NCBI GenBank assembly: GCA_030762935.1
Contig: CM060900.1
Location: 437,403,259 to 437,467,258, forward strand
DNA: 64,000 nt
DNA from: Hymenopus coronatus
Taxonomy: Eukaryota; Arthropoda; Insecta; Mantodea; Hymenopodidae
Direction of reading: 5' to 3'
Part shown: piece by piece, positions 9,119 to 20,684 of the stretch
Position numbering within the stretch: position 1 is the first letter of the stretch
How the letters are laid out: the number at the start of each line of letters is the position of its first letter
Notes under the pieces: model-generated
Seen by the model: the letters and a program-made list of their open reading frames with translations, nothing else
What the model was told of the DNA's origin: nothing
The model's database searches: none
Position numbers and translations under genes: made by a program

Positions 9119-10414
9119 AAGTACTGAACACCATTGGCCAGGATTTCAGTGTCAGAGAAGAACTCTTTTAATACCCTTAGTGATCAATAATGACGTGGGC
9201 CCACTGAAATGAATGGTTATTGGCTCTGTGGATGGTAACGAAATGTATGTATGTTTATGCCATTGACCTAAATATTTGCAGAAAGTCTCTTAGTTTTAGT
9301 TACTCTACATAAAAGTCCTTCTGGTATACATAACTATTATAAGCTACACACATATGAGCAAATAAACAGGTTTTTCCAATTTTGGTTTTTTAATTTTTTG
9401 CAAAATTATTTACGAAGGAATGCATTTTAAAAATATATACTGAGAGTGAATGCATTAAATAATTCCTTTGGGTAAATTGCAGCAATTCTTCATTTTAATA
9501 ATCAACATACTTACCATGTACTTTAAACTTTGAATTTTACAAATGCAGTATTAATTAAAGACATCCTTTTTCTAATGTTCTCTTAACATTTAAGGAACTT
9601 AAAATTTACAAAGTAGAAATTTTTGTACTTTGGTTGGGGAAAAATCAGTTATAGGGAAAATTTAATCTACGGCTTAGGGTCTTTGTGTATGTTACCATAT
9701 TTGTCGTGGATTTTGGGAGTAAAGGTTTCTCTAAAATTATTTTTCAACTATGAATTGTTATGCTCCGTATACTTCAAAGTAACGTTTCCTTTGTCTTTTA
9801 TGGTGTATTTCATCTGTTACTAAACATTTACTTTGTTAAAGCATTTCAGAATCATAACAAAACAAAAAATGCTCTCGAGGTGGCTTCTTATACGTGCGGC
9901 TTTGACCAGAAAGCCATGCAACTTTTATATTTTGAGCTTCAGCAAAAGTCAAAGCCTTTATGAGCGTGCATCAAGGGCAAAAACAAAAAAATAATTTAAA
10001 GAGAAAATGTCTGAAAGCACAATAATTAACAAGAGCGTGGAGAGACGCGGCGAAAGCTAAGTGTAAAGAGAAGGTGGCCAGAGGAAAGCAAGTTATGGTG
10101 TTGCATTATGCGGACACAAAGGGTCTTTGCTCTACAGAACACTCACATCCCTAAACCGTCATTGTGGCTCAGGTTGTCGAGCACTCCTCAGCCTTGCCAA
10201 TCTTTGGATCTGAGAGCTTTCTCCTAATTTGCATATGCATTATTTAGGGTCACGTACGGCTCTTAAATTACTGTCGCTGATTTCTCTGTCGCCGTCTTAA
10301 AATAAACACACTGAGAGCTAACACCACCCCTAAAAAGGGAGGGTAAAAGGGATGACATACACGTTTCTAATGTATGATATGTGCATTAAGAACTAGAAAA
10401 CAAAGGCAATATAA
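9119..10414. other. no recognised feature
   Basis: Low-complexity AT-rich sequence up to about 9850, more mixed to 10330. Short overlapping frames at 9623-9963 have no domain I recognise and are probably chance. Confidence 0.35.
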
Positions 10415-11670
10415 GGTAAATCATATATGAAATTTGACCAATGTTTGTGCAAAATAAAAAAATTCTATCTTTACTTTCTCTAGCGTGTATACACAATATA
10501 TATAGTTGATAGAGAAGGTATAGAATTCCACCCGAAAATTCTATACCGAGTTTTTTACCGGAAATACATATTTTGTGACCCCTAAATACGAAAAAAAGAT
10601 TTAAAAATGCTTGGACAGCATAACCCAAAAACAAAAAGTGAGTTAAAAACAAAATTTGGTATTAAATTATCTTCCAAGAATGTAACATGAAGATATTTAG
10701 AAAAATCTCCCACCCACAAACTACCCTTCACAAAAAATAATTTTTGCAATTTTCGACTTTCTGTAAGATAGCTCTAACGATTTTGACTAAAATGTCATAT
10801 AGAAACGATGTTTATGTGGAAAATAAAATGCTCATCATGAATTTCTTGGGAATATCCCCTGAAGTCCTCTTTATACTGAATGGCCTTTACATAGCTGATA
10901 AACTGTAAGAGACACACAAAACTAACTATACAAAAATGTAGATCTCCTTAAAACATACAATTTATGTCATACAGCTTTTTTTTTTGTTTTTGTTTTTGTT
11001 TTTTTTGTAAAGTTAGCCATTTCAGAGATATTCATTGGTTGCAGTTTTAAAATACTTAAACTTTTCTCAAACGGGAAGTTCCTGAACGTTTCACATCTTT
11101 CTTGTTCTTCTCCTGGCCATGACAATCGCATAGCAACAGTTTTTAAAAGATTTATTTTTCGCTTTAGCCTAGTATACTCTTTTATTTTCCTTCTGCTTAT
11201 AAGAAACTAAGTGGTTAGATCATTTCTGCTAATGTTTATCTTCATTAGCATCGTGTAGATAAAAGAATAATCTTTTGTAATAGTTTTTTTGCAGAAGTGG
11301 TAGAGAAATTCTTGTGAATGGAACACATCACATTCTTCATAATAAAATAACAAGAATTCTATTTGTGAAAATGTATCCCTTTTTTCCACTTGGCATATTT
11401 GAACCATAAACTAAAGCTATATATAGACAGGTGCATGGTTATTAATAGTCTCACCTGCGTTTAAAACTGAATCTCCCGCTAACTTCCAGGATCAACAGAT
11501 TTCCATACCCAAAATACTCCACATAATGTATTGTTATACAACTTTTTTTAAATTGTTTATGCTGCCTCTCCATACTGCATTAAAATAATTTACTGTATAC
11601 TTCTTTGAACTAAATGACCCAATTTTGTGAAATAAATTATTGAATTTAAAAAAAATTGAGAGTTGCGGAT
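10415..11670 (+). repeat. Q-family repeat, copy 4, split by an R element
   Basis: The left terminus ('catatatgaaatttgaccaa', 10423-10442) and 'gcaaaataaaaaaattctat' stop at an R element, and the continuation ('cataataaaataacaagaat', then 'ccacttggcatat', 'gctatatatagacaggtgca') resumes after it at about 11335. Joined in order, the two parts match other Q copies, so R inserted into Q. Confidence 0.65.
10480..11335 (+). repeat. R-family repeat, full-length
   Basis: Hairpin end 10480-10530, then 'attccacccgaaaattc', 'gatcaaa..acgatttt' region, 'ggaatatcccctgaagtcc', 'ttctcaaacgggaag', 'gcttataagaaac', and the right end 'gtagagaaattcttgtgaatggaacacatcac'-like at 11305-11334. A T/GT-rich run at 10975-11007 is an internal expansion. 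Confidence 0.8.
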
Positions 11671-11775
11671 AAAGTTACCAGACGTCCCGTTATGAACGAG
11701 ATAGTACCGTTTTTCAATCTGTTGTCCTGATGTCCGATAGATTCTGTCGGGTCGCCTCTTTGCCCCATTTTTCTA
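11668..11775 (+). repeat. possible small DNA-transposon-like repeat
   Basis: A more GC-rich patch with an internal near-palindromic 'gtcccgttatgaacgagata' and 'tcctgatgtccgatag'. It resembles short dispersed repeats with repeated 'GTCC' motifs that I associate with hAT-type MITEs. It is present once here, so the call is weak. Confidence 0.25.
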
Positions 11776-12839
11776 GAAAATTAAATTTATTCTCCATTTT
11801 ATGCTAGGTAATATCGAATACAGTACCCTCATCCAAGCAAAATGAAAAACTTCTAAACAAACTTCGTTCTTCAGGAAAATATGTTCAGTAAGCCAAGTTG
11901 TTTATAAGTTACATACATGATAACTTTGTGTTAATATTTATAGTGATTCTAATTTTGTGCATTTTAGTAAAATTGCCTTTACGTAATATTATGTTGGGTA
12001 TTCTGATAAGTATGCTTTATTTTATTATAATAAATGGAAACATTCTTTTAGATGTTGTAATTGCATTAACTTAAAATCCTAAAGTTTATTTATTTATTTA
12101 TTTTTCGTTAAATATCGGTTGATTTTAGCTTGAGAAAGTACGGTCATGTTATTTTAAACTACAGAACGTAATAACAGTTACAGTAATTGGTCGTTAATGC
12201 AAACAAATCTGATATAAAAGATCTACTTATAAATAGATTTACTATAGAACGTGCCTTTTATTAATGCATCCTGTCGAGAACATTTATTAGAATGATGAAT
12301 ATGGAGAATAAACTCTTTTCTTTAAATAACAATGTAAGCTAAAATTTAGATATATGCAAAAATATCACTCGCAATGTAATATCATGTTATAATTTCAACA
12401 AGTTATCTTAAGCACTTAGGATGCTCCAAATTTCATAGAATCATTAGCTTAACATGGTTAATCAATTTTATCTTCTTTCTCTGAATGCCGAGTGAAATGG
12501 TTTGGCATATTATATGCAAACAGAAATATAATATAGAGAAAATGAAATCCAAATTTTGCTTTACTTTTATCTCTGATGCATCGTGTTATCGGCAACAGTT
12601 AGGCACAGAATGTGTTGAGTCTCTGCTTAATCTGTCTATCGTTCGAGCTCAAAGTTTCGAAATGAATATTTAGCTGGATTAATGATGTGAATTTCAGACT
12701 GTGCCTATTGCAGCAAATAAACCTGCAGAATGAAGTAAAGACGCAAGAGCTTATGGAAGGCGGCACCATGGCGGGGTCCCTAACGTTTTCCCGCTCCGAT
12801 ATCTCCCAAATTCTCTAATTCAGGACACTGTACACCACG
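11776..12839. other. no recognised feature
   Basis: AT-rich. A 'ttta' run at 12087-12103 is the only simple repeat. A small G+C-richer patch at 12740-12800 is unassigned. Confidence 0.35.
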
Positions 12840-13045
12840 GAACATTGAAAAATAAAGAGGAAAATGAAATAAGGAAATGATAGACAGGAAATTTCATGGT
12901 ATATACTTCATCACAGTAACCATGGGGAATACAAAAATTAATAAATAAGTAAGCAAATAAAAATCTACGGGATCAGAAACCCGGACCTCCCGAATGGGAA
13001 GACAGCACTATCCCGCTCAGTGGATGTTTATACCTCCCGGCTACT
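12840..13045 (-). repeat. tRNA-derived SINE, family F
   Basis: Minus strand: a head with 'cattcgggaggtccgggttt' (about 12977-12996) near a box-B-like segment, then a body ending in 'cctatcatttccttatttc'-like sequence. The same head ('tttcgggaggtcctgggttc') and body order occur at 46950-47132. Here box B is mutated (ggtttctgatccc). Confidence 0.6.
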
Positions 13046-13146
13046 TTTACCAATAAATCTGCCTTCTTTTGGATTTCTGTGAATGCAGAGTGAAATAAGC
13101 AGTGCACTGTGCAGGCTTATCAGTCAATGCAAGGAAGATAAGTGGC

Positions 13147-13192
13147 ACACACACACACACACGCACACACACGCACGCACGCACACACACAA
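13147..13192 (+). repeat. (CA)n microsatellite
   Basis: About 20 CA/CG units just before an R copy. An overlapping minus frame reading Cys/Val repeats is an artefact. Confidence 0.9.
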
Positions 13193-13204
13193 CATTCCGT
13201 ACAA

Positions 13205-14025
13205 ATAGGGTACTTTACAATGTAAAATAGTATCTGGTGTATTCCACTCACATAACTTTCTCTATCTTCCAAATGCATACTGTTCTTACAAAAAAAAAAA
13301 TTCTTATAACTAATAAAGTTAATCGAGAGAACCTTCAGCATAATTGGTATTATTGCTCCATTTTATGTAGAAGGTAAATAAGCGAATACATTAGCCTTAA
13401 ACGATATTCAAATCCTTTAAAAGCTCGTCGCTATCTGAAACAATTGAGGTTCAGTTCGCTTTGTATGGTCTCGTTTGAGAAAAGTATAAGTATTTTAAAG
13501 CTGAAACCAATAACAAGTAATATCTCAGAAATGGCTACTTCCACAAAAAAGCGTATATGACAAATTGTATATCTCTTATGTTTTAACAGTTATGCAAAAA
13601 TTAGGAAAATTCATCCAGAATAAAGAGACCTTCAGAAGCTATTCCCAGAAAATTCAAGATATACATATTATTTGTGATGTGAATATCTTCAATATATGAT
13701 ATTCTAATCAAAATCGTTAGAGCCATTATGGAGAAAATCCAACATTTTCGAACTTTTTCCATGTAAAAGGTAATTGGGGGTGGGGAGGTTTTATTGAAAA
13801 TGTTCGTGTCGTATCCTTGGAAAACGCTTAACTTAGACACCTGATTTCGTATTTAACGGACTGTTCGTTTCTGAGCTACGATGTCCACAGTCACACACAC
13901 AGACACACACACGGAATTTTCTCTAAAAATGCTTTTTTTTGGACTCGGGGAATCTCAAAACATATTTCCGGTGATATCTCGGTATCGAATTTTTGGGTAC
14001 GGAATACGGGCTAGAGAAGGTAAAA
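13205..14025 (-). repeat. R-family repeat, first of a tandem trio
   Basis: Reverse orientation: starts 'attccactcacataactttc' (13240-13260), passes 'gtttgagaaaagtataag', 'tattcccagaaaattcaag', the CA tract at 13890-13912, 'ggactcggggaatctcaaaa' and 'tatcgaatttttgggt', and ends at the hairpin side 'gctagagaaggta' near 14020. Only about 10 bp separate it from the next copy. Confidence 0.8.
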
Positions 14026-14027
14026 TA

Positions 14028-14905
14028 AACTGATGTGTTCCATTCGTATGACTTTCTCTATCTGTTCTGCAAACATATCGTTCTTACAAAAGATGATTTT
14101 TATCCACATAATGCTAATCATGAGACACATTACCCGAAAGGCCCTTATTGCAAAATAAGAGAACACATTAGACTAAAGCGACAAACATTTTAAAAAGTTG
14201 TCGCTGTGATTGGTGTTTCGTTTTCTTTCCATAACCAGGGATAAACAAAGAGAGAAGAAATGGGCGCGGACTTCCCGTTTGAGAAAACTAAGTATTTTAA
14301 AAGTGACAGCTATAACAGGGAATATGTCTGAAATGGTTCAAGTCCAGAATAGTTGTAACGGACATAAATTGTGTTTTTAAGAGATCTACAGTCTTATTTA
14401 GTAAAACTTTGTCTATGGTTTATCATTTATACAAAAGTAATTCAAAATGAGGAGGACTTCAGGGGCTACTCCCATGAAATTCAGGATTTACAGGTTATTT
14501 ACCATATTAACATCTTTAATATAGGACATTTTAATAAAAATCGTTAGCGCCATTTTTTAAAAAATAAAAAATTTCGAAAAAATATTCCATGTGAAGAGAA
14601 ATTTGGGTTGCGGGGATTTTCCTGAAAATCTTAGTGTTGCCTTCGTGGAAGATACGAGACTAAACTAACCAACTTTCGGTTTTTGAGTTATGTGCACACA
14701 CACAAATACATACACGAACACACACATACACTCAAACATGCATTCAGCCAGACTCTCAGCCATTTTTCTAAAAATGAGTTTTTGATTCCTAAGACCTCAA
14801 AATACGTATTTGGAGTGAAATCTCTGTATCGAATGTTCGGTAGATTACAATAACTTCTCTGTCTATATGTATATTGTATATACGTGCAACAAAAAAAATA
14901 CCCAA
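14028..14905 (-). repeat. R-family repeat, second of a tandem trio
   Basis: Begins 'ctgatgtgttccattcgtat' at 14030, contains 'ttcccgtttgagaaaac', 'ggggctactcccatgaaat', CA-rich sequence at 14694-14730, and ends with 'cttctctgtctatatgtata' near 14850-14900. Same orientation as its neighbours. Confidence 0.8.
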
Positions 14906-14934
14906 TCTATTCGAAAGCAATATAAAATATGAGT

Positions 14935-15745
14935 TAAAAACTGTGATGTGCTACATTCACACCATTTTCTCTACTTATTCTGTGACAAACTAATCTTACT
15001 ATCTACTTCATGCTAATTAAGAAAAATAGTAGCAGAAATTACCTTACTTGATAGTTCCCTATAATGGGAATAAGGGAATGCACTTTGCTAAAGCCATAGT
15101 CAAATCCTTTAAAAGCTGTCGGTATGTGAAACAATTGAGATTCAATTATCTTTGCAATGGTCAAAAGTAAACAAAAAAGGAAAGGTTTAAGTAATTTAAA
15201 ATTAAAACAGATAACAAACAATATCTCGGAAACTGGTTGTTTTATGAAAAAAATGTGGCGTTTTATTGAGATCTACACTTCTTGTGAAGTAAGCTTTCGT
15301 CTATCACGGTTCACAGCTATGAAACAGTTGTCCGAAAGGAAAAGGTTTTCACGAGCTATTACCAGGAAATTCAAGATATACATTTTATTTTTCATGTAAA
15401 TACCTTAACATACATTGTTTTAATAAAAATCGTTAGACATTTTAAGGGAAACAGAATTTTCGAAAATGTGTTCATGTCAAATGTAGTTTGAGGTGCCACA
15501 TCCTTGGAAAGTGCTAAACTTCAATACCAAACTTTGTGTTTAACGTTTTTAGCTATGCTGTCCACACACACAAAACACTCATGCATTAACCTTTTTCTAA
15601 AAATTCTTTTTTTTTTTCTCTTGGATTCAGGATATCCTAAAACCTGTACTTTCGGTGAAACCCTGGTATCGAAATTTTGGATGGAATACGATACCTTCTC
15701 TATACGCTATTTACGTAGTACGTGTAGAGAAAGTAAAAAGTAAAT
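14935..15745 (-). repeat. R-family repeat, third of a tandem trio
   Basis: Starts 'tgtgatgtgctacattcaca', ends with the hairpin 'ccttctctatacgctattta'/'gtgtagagaaagtaaaa' at 15695-15740. The short frames inside it (for example 15157-15399) are not conserved between copies. Confidence 0.8.
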
Positions 15746-16244
15746 GGAGCTCGTTTAAAATATAACTTCCGTCCAGAGTAATGTGTGTTCTATAATTAGT
15801 TTCCTCGCTGAGTGAGCAGCTTTCACTTCTGAAAATACAACGAACAATTAAGTGTGGAGGCAAGGAAATGGAATTGTGACTGTTTATTGTTCGGTTTATG
15901 TACTGTTAAGAGCATAAATTCTAATTATTTGTATTTAGATATTTCCTGTGCCTTTTACTTGACATAGATTTCTCTTACACTTTTAATATATAGATTGTAA
16001 AACTACCTTGTTCAATTTTCCAACATAAGCTGAGTGGAATTAAACTTAATCTTTAATTTGCTGTTTGCTATACTTAATTTCAAGATATCATTCGAATTTT
16101 GAGGACACTTTGTTAAACTATTAATTATACATAAAAACTTTAATTTCAAGTCAAGAAAATATGCCAGTTTTGTGAGTAACTATTTAAATCCTATTTATTG
16201 TTTCTATTTTGTAAATATTAAAATTTCACATGGTCTGCAACATC
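15746..16244. other. no recognised feature
   Basis: AT-rich spacer between an R and a Q copy. Confidence 0.35.
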
Positions 16245-16760
16245 TCTTAGAGCGATATATCTGTGAAATTTGACCAAGAATTTTGAAAAATAAAAAAACA
16301 TATCATAATAAAATAATATAGTTCTAAAATTTAAGAAAATGAGTCGTTTTTCCCATATATTAAATAATTCAATTACCTAAAGCTATATATAGGTGGGCGC
16401 ATGCTTATTAATCGGCACTTGCAGCTTATATGTAACTTTATTTCCTTGCAAACTTTTTCCAACGATTTTCTATGCTCAAAATGCTCCACAGGAAGCAATT
16501 TTTTTTAAATAATTTCTTTCAAGAATTTTCAACTGCCTCTCAAAAGCATATTAGCCAAAATGGCCATATATTTTTTCTCAATAAAGCTCCATTTTTGAGA
16601 AGTAAATTATTAAATTTTGAAAAATAAAAAGCTTTGGAATTACGAAAAGTAACTTTTTTCTTCAACAGTTAGGTTTAATATAAAATATAATATCATACAT
16701 CTATTTGTAAACTTTTTTTCAAATAAAACTTGAACTTTTAATATGAATATTTTGAAAATT
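16245..16760 (+). repeat. Q-family repeat, copy 5
   Basis: Terminus 'agagcgatatatctgtgaaa', then 'ttaagaaaatgagtcg', 'aaagctatatataggtgggc', 'gcatgcttattaatcggcac', 'caacgattttctatgctcaa', 'ttttgagaagtaaattatta'. It runs up to the R copy that follows. Confidence 0.7.
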
Positions 16761-16784
16761 GCATCTTATGTATTTTATTTTCAT

Positions 16785-17535
16785 GGTTTTCTCTACAAAC
16801 TATTGTTAAAAAAAATATCCCTTATCTTGATCGTAATACTCGAGAAAGACAATAGCGTAAATGGTTGTATTGATATTTCTATGCAGATTAGCCTAAAGCG
16901 GTAATCCAATCTTTTAAAAAGCAAGTTGCTATATAAAAATAACTTAAATTCGGTTTTAGCTGTAGGCCGCACTGTGGCCGAGAGGTTAAACAACTCCCCT
17001 CTCACCTAGCTGGCCTAGGTTCGATACCAGGCGACCGCATATGGGATTTGTGGTGGATGAAGCGGCACAGGGGCGGGTTTTCTCCGGGTTCTCTGGTTTC
17101 ACCCACCATCACATTCCACTGGAGCTCCACCTTTATTCCATGTATCATTAGCCTGCGGTGTCATAAGTAGTAAAAGCGGGCGATAAACACTATAAAAAAA
17201 AGACGTTTTACCTTTGCACGTCCAGGAGTAAAACAAAACAGAGGTGAAACGAAACATGGCCTGCCGTTTGAGAAAAGTTTAAGTACCTTAAAATTGAAAC
17301 TCAAAACATTGAATATCTCAGAAAGGTTAATTCTAAAAACAAAATTTATGGCATAAACCATAAACTATGTATTTTGACGAGATCTACATTTTTTTTGTAG
17401 TAAATTTTGTCTATCTCTTACATTTTACTAGTTAGGCATTAAGAATGATGAAGACTCAGAAGCTATTCCAGAAAATTCAACACCTTCCCTTCTTACTATA
17501 TGCATAGTACGTGCAGAAAAAGTAAAAATTATCCT
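16785..17535 (-). repeat. R-family repeat carrying a SINE
   Basis: Reverse copy. Left part 16785-16967 ends at 'aattcggtttt', a SINE occupies 16968-17203, and R resumes at 'ctttgcacgtccaggagtaa'. It ends with the hairpin side 'cttactatatgcatagtacg' and 'agaaaaagtaaaa' near 17490-17530; an internal segment before the hairpin is deleted. Confidence 0.75.
16968..17203 (+). repeat. tRNA-derived SINE, family A, well preserved
   Basis: Best-preserved copy. Box A region 'gtggccgagaggttaaacaa', box B 'ctaggttcgataccagg' (17014-17030), then 'atttgtggtggatgaagcgg', 'cgggttttctccgggttctc', 'ttcattccatgtatcatt'-type block and the tail 'aaaagcgggcgataaacact' followed by A8. The head resembles a Leu/Ser-type tRNA, which is only a resemblance. 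Confidence 0.85.
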
Positions 17536-18689
17536 CTAAATAGCCATGCAAAACATAATTTTGACACGTAGCGAATGTAACACTATTATTGTGTATAAAT
17601 TTGAATAAGATATCTTGCATGCTGTGGATTTTCCAAATTTCACGCATGCATTGCCTTAATTAGTATAATAAAAGTAAAATAAATTGTTTTTCCTAAAAAG
17701 TATTAAACTTAGTTTCTTATATTTAATCACATTATTTGAAAGAGCAAGATGTGACGAAAGTTTGAAAACATTTGGATATAAAATGCAAGATTTAGAAGTT
17801 GCACTTATGTGCGCCCGCTGAAGGTAAATGGGAGCACATGGAGGGCAGAGTATCCAGCGGGAACCGCATGAAGTCTCTGCTCCTATGGCCAGACGCACAG
17901 AAGTCGTGAAGGGAGTGTAATTGGAGCAGTGACATTTGTAGGGCTAGCTTCACAAAGGGACTATCGAACCCAAAACCTAGAGATGGAACGCGCACGGCCC
18001 CAGAGTGTGTGGTTTAGCGGTGTAGCGATCAATACGGCAAACCACATCTCATCCTCAAGAATCTTCCTGTGCCGCGAAACTTTGGTCGTGCCGTGGAATA
18101 TCTTGCAAGCCAGTTTCCCGGGAAATGCATACAAAAGCAGCGCTTACAAAGAAATCGGGAAGGAATACTTTTCTTAAATGTGTCACATTTCCGCTTTCAA
18201 ATAAAAGCCTTGAAACCTTTCCTTTAGGAGCCGTGCAACTTTCTCAACCCAAAACCATTTCATACGAATTCTAAAAGGTTCAGTAAAACAATTGCAGTAA
18301 GACACGTCTCGTTAATACACGCTGATAAGTAGAGTCTGTTTGTGCGAGGGTTACTGGTTTGATTGTGGGCGGAAGGTGAGAACCTTTTTGAGAAAATTAC
18401 TTTTTCGAAATCATTTGTATGCTTTAAACAGAATATAAATTACATTATGGTTTAAAAAGGTCCTTATTATGTAATTATTCTCTTTTATTGTAACTTTCAT
18501 TGTTGTTGCATATATTTATACTCTTTGTTACAGTTTGTTCCCATAACTTAATTTTATATAAGTATTATAATGTATGATAAAATATTTTGTTGTTGTTGTA
18601 CTTACTTCTTATAACGTTTTTGTTTAAAACCTCTAAATGTATATTTTATTCTTCGTCACTTGTTAAACTTGTTTATGAGCTAGACTAAT
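17536..18689. other. mostly unassigned; Q-like end near 17640
   Basis: 'ttccaaatttcacgcatgca' and 'ttgccttaa' at 17630-17657 resemble a Q terminus, so the first 120 bp may be a Q end. A more GC-balanced segment at 17800-18180 has overlapping frames on both strands but no recognisable protein. Confidence 0.3.
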
Positions 18690-18800
18690 AAATAAACGCA
18701 CAAAAATCCAAAGAAAGAAAATAATCCAATAGCAGCTGTATAGAAATTAACACCATTGCCGATAGGCAATATGTTACGCATTGCAGTTAAAGGTGGGGTA
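18690..18800 (+). repeat. SINE family D, 3' fragment
   Basis: 'aacaccattgccgataggca' matches the 3' part of the family D copy at 51983-52220 ('aataccattgccaatagga'). The tRNA-like head is absent, which suggests 5' truncation. Confidence 0.5.
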
Positions 18801-18814
18801 TAAATTGAGTAATA

Positions 18815-19690
18815 AAAGAACCTGATGTGTTGCATTCATATGACCTTTTTCTCTACCTACTTTGACACAAACCATTCTTACAAATGTTTATTCTTCCTAC
18901 TAACTCCATGCTAATCCAGATAAACTTTAGCCGCAAAATATGTTTTACCACATATTTATTTACAGGTTCCAGGGAAATAAGGGAAGACACTATGCTAAAG
19001 CGATAGTCATATCTTTTAGTAGCTGGTCGATTGGTGGTTACATTTATACTCGGTTGTGTATATTTGCAAGAGCAGGATGAAAAAAGAAAAACCGATGATG
19101 ACCTCTCATTTGAGCAGAGTATACCTATTAGGAAATTTAAATTAGAAACAAGAAAATCTCGGTAATGGTCAACTCCTCACAAAATATATATTTGTCATAC
19201 ATTTTGTGTATTAACGATATCCACATTATTAGTAAGATTTTTCTGTCTCTTATGGTTTACCAATTATGCAAAATTCGTCCAAAATGCTGAGGGTTTTAGA
19301 TGCTATTCCCGGAAAATTGAAGATGTAAATTTGATTTACCATATAAATATCTTTAACATATGACATGTTAATCAAAATGGTTAGGATTGTTTTTGGTAAA
19401 ACTAAAAGTGGGAGAATTGTCTTGAAAATCTTTGTGTCATAACTCTGCAAGACATTGACTTTAAATACCTACTAGGTTCAATACTTAACCAACTTTTTGT
19501 TGTTGCATTATGCTGTTCACAGACCCAGTGGCGCGCGTGCGTACACACAGGAACTTTTTCTAAAGAAAACTTTTTTTAAGACGTCCTCAAAACACATATT
19601 TCTGGTAAAATCTCGGTTTCTAATTTTTGAGTGAAATGCAAAACCCTACCTTATATGTACATTGTACGAAGTAGCGAAAGTAAAAACATT
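18815..19690 (-). repeat. R-family repeat, full-length
   Basis: Starts 'cctgatgtgttgcattcata', includes 'ctcatttgagcagagtatac', 'atgctattcccggaaaattg', and ends with 'tatatgtacattgtacgaag' and 'gcgaaagtaaaa' (hairpin side, partly decayed). Confidence 0.8.
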
Positions 19691-19794
19691 ATATATGTTT
19701 ATTTACGTACGTGTTATCACTAAGCTACTAAAATCCTGATTTGTCAGAATTTTATTCTTTTTATTTATATGTTTTTTAACTTTCTTCTACATAG

Positions 19795-20160
19795 AATAAG
19801 TAGGGGAAGTATAAAGATATTTTACTGAAAAAAATATGCTTAAAGGCAACCTGAATCCAAAAATAACATTTATACAGAGAGGTCCTAACAGTATAACTCG
19901 GATAAATCCAAACTTGGTATTTAATTTCAGCATTTTCCGAGGATCCGACACGAGGATTTTACAGAAACTCCTCCAACCCTAACCAACCTTACTTAGTAAC
20001 AATTTTCGATGTTGCTTTCCTTTTCTTTAAAAAATTGCTCTCGAGTTTTATTTAGATGCCACTTATCAAGGATAGTTACAGGAGAAATGATCTCTTTATC
20101 TAAGTTTACTGTGAAGAGCCTTTGAAGATCCCTTTATTTTAAATTAGTTTTGTAATTGAT
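19795..20160 (+). repeat. R-family repeat, truncated and diverged
   Basis: Recognisable blocks: 'cctgaatccaaaaataacat', 'aacttggtatttaattt', 'tttccgaggatccgacacga', 'aaaaaattgctct'. The hairpin end and the right half are missing. Confidence 0.55.
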
Positions 20161-20275
20161 AAAGCATCAGAATTAGACTCATGCCTCTGTGGTGTGGGAG
20201 TGGTGTGTGTGCGCGCCTCCGAGTTCGAATCTCGGTTAGGATCAATTACAGAGATAAGGTTTTTCCCGCAGTTTT
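20160..20275 (+). repeat. tRNA-like SINE head
   Basis: Box-A-like 'gtggtgtgggagtgg' and box-B-like 'gagttcgaatctcgg' (20219-20233), followed by 'ataaggtttttcccgcag'. Family not assigned. Confidence 0.5.
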
Positions 20276-20321
20276 CTCTTATTCTGAGGAGACCAATCTG
20301 AAAAACTTTAAGCATGTTAAT

Positions 20322-20322
20322 C

Positions 20323-20353
<31 letters not shown>

Positions 20354-20374
20354 TATTATTATTATTATTATAAT
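20322..20374 (+). repeat. (AAT)n(ATT)n palindromic microsatellite
   Basis: About 9 AAT units run straight into about 7 ATT units, forming a perfect inverted repeat able to extrude as a cruciform. Frames over it read poly-isoleucine on both strands and are artefacts. Confidence 0.9.
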
Positions 20375-20684
20375 CGTCTCGACTCCATTTAAGATAATCA
20401 TTAAATCATAGAATTCCTGCCAAGTACAATGTTTGCGGCATTCACGACTTCTCAGACAATCTTTGTTATTGGTCTGCATTTACAAATAATTTTTTCAATA
20501 GGAATTTGTTTTTCTTTTTTTCTGGTCATACAAACAGCATGGACTTTCAAATCCATCAGATGGAGACTGCCTTTTTCAAAAGCTAACTAACTCTTTTGCC
20601 TGTTACATTTTTCGAAATTGTAAATCTACAAAGAAAGATCACCTCAGTTACAAGTAGATAGAAGAAGATTCTTATTTTTTCCAG

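Noticed and set aside
13205..15745. Classical satellite DNA array
   Set aside because: Only three units with unequal spacers, and most R copies are dispersed in both orientations, so tandem arrangement is local.
16968..17035. Functional tRNA gene
   Set aside because: Boxes A and B are good, but the sequence continues into a SINE body shared with other copies, and acceptor pairing is not convincing. The same applies to the other tRNA-like heads.
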